From positions 1,542,767 to 1,606,766 of the forward strand of contig NC_089823.1 in assembly GCF_035046505.1 (NCBI RefSeq): a stretch of DNA of 64,000 bases, in the 5' to 3' direction. Within the stretch, counting starts at the first letter, position 1. Each line of letters starts with the position of its first letter. Position numbers and translations under genes: made by a program. Positions 61,470 to 64,000 of the stretch are shown here, piece by piece. The notes beneath the pieces are model-generated. The model worked only from the letters and a program-made list of their open reading frames with translations, did no database searches and had not been told where the DNA came from. The stretch is from Tiliqua scincoides. Lineage: Eukaryota; Chordata; Lepidosauria; Squamata; Scincidae.

Positions 61470-63245
61470 GGGATTTATACCCCAGCTTTCCACCCCACTT
61501 AAGGGCCCTCAAGGCAGCTTACAAAATAATATATAACACAATAAAAACAATGCTTAAATCATTAACATAAAACAATTAAAACCATAAAAACAATAAGACA
61601 CAATTGGATCAGATGTTTCATTAAAAAGTACCAGCCTCCCAATGACAGCAATTAAAAGCTTCCCTAAATAAAAAGGTCTTGAGACCTCACCAGAAGGACT
61701 CCAAAGAAGGAAATGTTCTCAATTCCAGAGGGAGGGAATTCCATAAATGGGGGGCGACCACAGAGAAGGCCCTATTTCTTGCTGCTATCCCTCTCATCTC
61801 AACTGGTGGCAGCCCAGTTAGAAAGGCCCCCTCTGATGACCTGAGAGGATGGGTAGGGTTATATGGACAGTCCCTCAAATACCGAGTCGTAAGGAGCTTT
61901 AAAAGTCAAAACTAGCACTTTGAATTGAAGCCAGAAATAAGCCGGCAGCCAGTGTAGTCGCTGAAGCAATGGCCAGACAGAGGAGAACCAGCAAGCCCCA
62001 CCAACCACACGGACAGTTGCATTCTGCACTAATTGCAGTTTCTGAACCATCTTCAAAGGCAACCCCATGTAGAGCACATTGCAGTGATCTAATCAAGATG
62101 TCCCCAGGTTAGACCCTAGGGCCTGGGTCACCGTGGCCAGGTATGGTCGCAGCTGGCAAATCAGCCGAAGCTGAGCAAAGACTCCCCTAGGCACAGCTGC
62201 CTCCTCGGGCTCAGGAGGAAAGGAAAGAAAGAGCTGGGTGTCTTCAGCATACTGATGGCACCCCACCCCAAACCTCCGGGTGACCTCTCCCAGCAGTGTC
62301 TTGTAAACAGCATGGGGGATAGAATGGAACCTTGTGGCACCCCACACCTAAGAGGCCAGGATGCCGAACAAGCACCCCCCAGCACCACCACCTGGGATCT
62401 GTCAGCCCGTAAGGAGTGGAGCCACTGCAAAATGGTGCCGCCAATTCCCAACTCAGCCAACCGACCCAGAAGGACATCATGGTCAACGGTGTCGAAAGTT
62501 GCTGAGAAGTCTAGTAGGACTAATAGGGACGCACTCCCCCTGGCCATTCCCCAGCGCAGGTCATCCCCCAAGGCAACGAAGGCGGTCTCCATCCTGAACT
62601 CTGGCCTGAAGCCAGACTGGAATGAATCCAGATAATCAGCTTCCTCCAGGACCCTCTGAAGCTGCTCATCCACCTTGTCCAGGAATGAAATATTTGAGAC
62701 TGGAATTAACGTTCAGATCAGTGGGACTCGGGGAGCTTTTCTTCAGGTGAACCACCGCCTGCTTCAAGGCTGGAGGCAACACAGAAGGAGGGTCCTCAGA
62801 GATGAATTCACCATCCTCCCTGTCCACTCGGCCAGCCCTCCCAGGGCAGATCTATGCTGGATAAGAGTCGAGCAGGCAAGAGGGTCTCACACTCCAGAGA
62901 ATCTTGTCCAAATCCCAGGTTTTACAAGCTGAAAAGAATTCCAGGTGCCCAGGGATATCGCTAGACACTAATGTGGTGTCCAAGGTATGCTGGATCTGAT
63001 CGACCTTCTCCATGAAATGCTGTGCACAGGCATCACAGCAAGCCTCCGTGTGCTCCACCCCATCAGTGGGGAGTGGGGCAGATGGAGAAGGCCACGGACC
63101 ACACGAAACAGCTCAGCTGGACGATTCTCTGCGGACGCGATGGTGGCAGAGAAGTATGCTCTCTTCACTGCCACCACAGCCACAGCCTGTGTGAGGTCAG
63201 ATTCGGCACAAGTCTTTTGCCACTGTTGCTCTAGATATTTGCTGC
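61470..63245 (-). mobile_element. L2-clade LINE, 5'-truncated, broken frame
   Basis: The 3' UTR is at about 61,470-61,900. The reverse transcriptase on the minus strand includes YLDSFQSGFRPEFRMETAFV, LLVLLDFSATFDTVDHDVLL, CGVPQGSILSPMLF and, in other frames, LYMGLPLKMVQKLQL. Aligns with the copy at 21,370-27,615. Frameshifts separate the pieces. 63,246-63,841 has no recognised feature. Confidence 0.88.
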
Positions 63246-63841
63246 CCAGAAAACCAAGGAGACACTCTTACTCTGCAGCTGGGCCGAGTCTGCTCAGGAG
63301 TGCTCTAAACAGATTGGGCTCTCAATGGAATCTGGATCCAGAGAAGATGGAGAAGAGACTGATGGGCAATTGAGCTGGAAACTGGAACCTTCCCTCTGCT
63401 GGATGGGCCTGTATTCCAGCTATCGGTTCTCTGCCTTGGGGGAAGGCTCTGCAGGCCTTGCTGTATCCCCTGGTGGCAGCCACGGTAGGAAGTGCCTTTT
63501 GGCAGCTATGCAAAAAATGAGGACCTGACCACAGCTGTGACACCAGTTCTGGGACCCTGGTCTAGGGTATGTGCTGTCTGAGACTGCCTGGTTTGCCACC
63601 ACACCATTCCTTCATCATTGGGTCTGGATGCAGGTTTCAGCCACTTAAGTGAGTTCTCTTAACACCACTGTTAACACCACTTAAATTACTACTGCAACAG
63701 CAAGTGGTGGGTAATAAAAACACTGGCAATAAAACTGCCCACTCCAGGCTGGGAATGCCTGATTTGAACCAGGAACAGCACCTACAGCAAAACTGCAGTG
63801 TCTTCTGGATTCCACCCGATTGTCCTCTTTTTCTTTCCCAG

Positions 63842-64000
63842 AAACCAGTTCTGCAAAATTCCCAGAGGTGGAGGTTCGGATGGTGAGATCAGAGGAGACT
63901 GGGAGATCCAAAAGTGTTGGCAGTGAGAAGGAACCCCCAGAGAAGGAGGGGCGTTTGCACGTTAGCATAGAAAAGGCTCAGGCTTGCCGCTGTCAAGATA
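63842..64000 (+). CDS. Candidate exon of an unidentified downstream gene, partial
   Basis: A strong pyrimidine tract (GTCCTCTTTTTCTTTCCCAG) ends at 63,841. The sequence after it is open to the window edge in one frame only: ETSSAKFPEVEVRMVRSEE and onward, Glu/Lys/Ser-rich, over 50 codons. The other two frames stop within 100 bases. I do not recognise the product. In mammals ART1, ART5 and TRPC2 lie beyond CHRNA10, which gives candidates but no proof. It may be a chance open frame. Confidence 0.35.

Overview
This 64 kb window is vertebrate nuclear DNA, most likely from a squamate reptile. It has long introns, canonical GT-AG exons, CR1/L3-type and L2 LINEs, tRNA-derived SINEs of the squamate kind and many hAT-type MITEs. 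Two host genes can be assigned with confidence, both on the + strand, and a third may begin at the right edge.

364-41,290: the 3' two thirds of NUP98, which encodes the Nup98-Nup96 precursor. Twenty-three constitutive coding exons were mapped. They cover the last GLFG repeats, the linker, the autoproteolytic domain (APD) with its His-Phe-Ser cleavage site, and all of Nup96 up to the stop at 39,976-39,978. The splice phases agree at every junction. One intron appears to use a GC donor (13,685). Inside the APD there is an unreported-looking 213-bp candidate cassette exon (15,157-15,369). It is symmetric, in frame and flanked by good splice signals, and is the most interesting coding observation here. 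The introns hold an antisense processed pseudogene fragment of kinectin (KTN1), a nearly full-length CR1/L3 LINE nested in an L2 LINE, two related LTR-like fossils, SINEs, and hAT MITEs including a 458-bp foldback.

41,300-46,740: intergenic. It holds a hAT MITE and a broken DIRS-like retroelement bounded by inverted terminal repeats.

46,740-55,160: CHRNA10, the nicotinic acetylcholine receptor alpha-10 subunit. It has a CpG-rich promoter, five coding exons and a 509-residue product. NUP98 followed by CHRNA10 in tandem is the same order as in mammals.

55,160-64,000: repeat-rich intergenic DNA with two CR1 copies in opposite orientation, an L3 fragment, a hAT element with 8-bp target duplications plus a decayed relative, and a second L2 copy. 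A possible exon of an unidentified downstream gene lies at 63,842-64,000.

All calls come from reading the sequence and from remembered family sequences. No database search was run.
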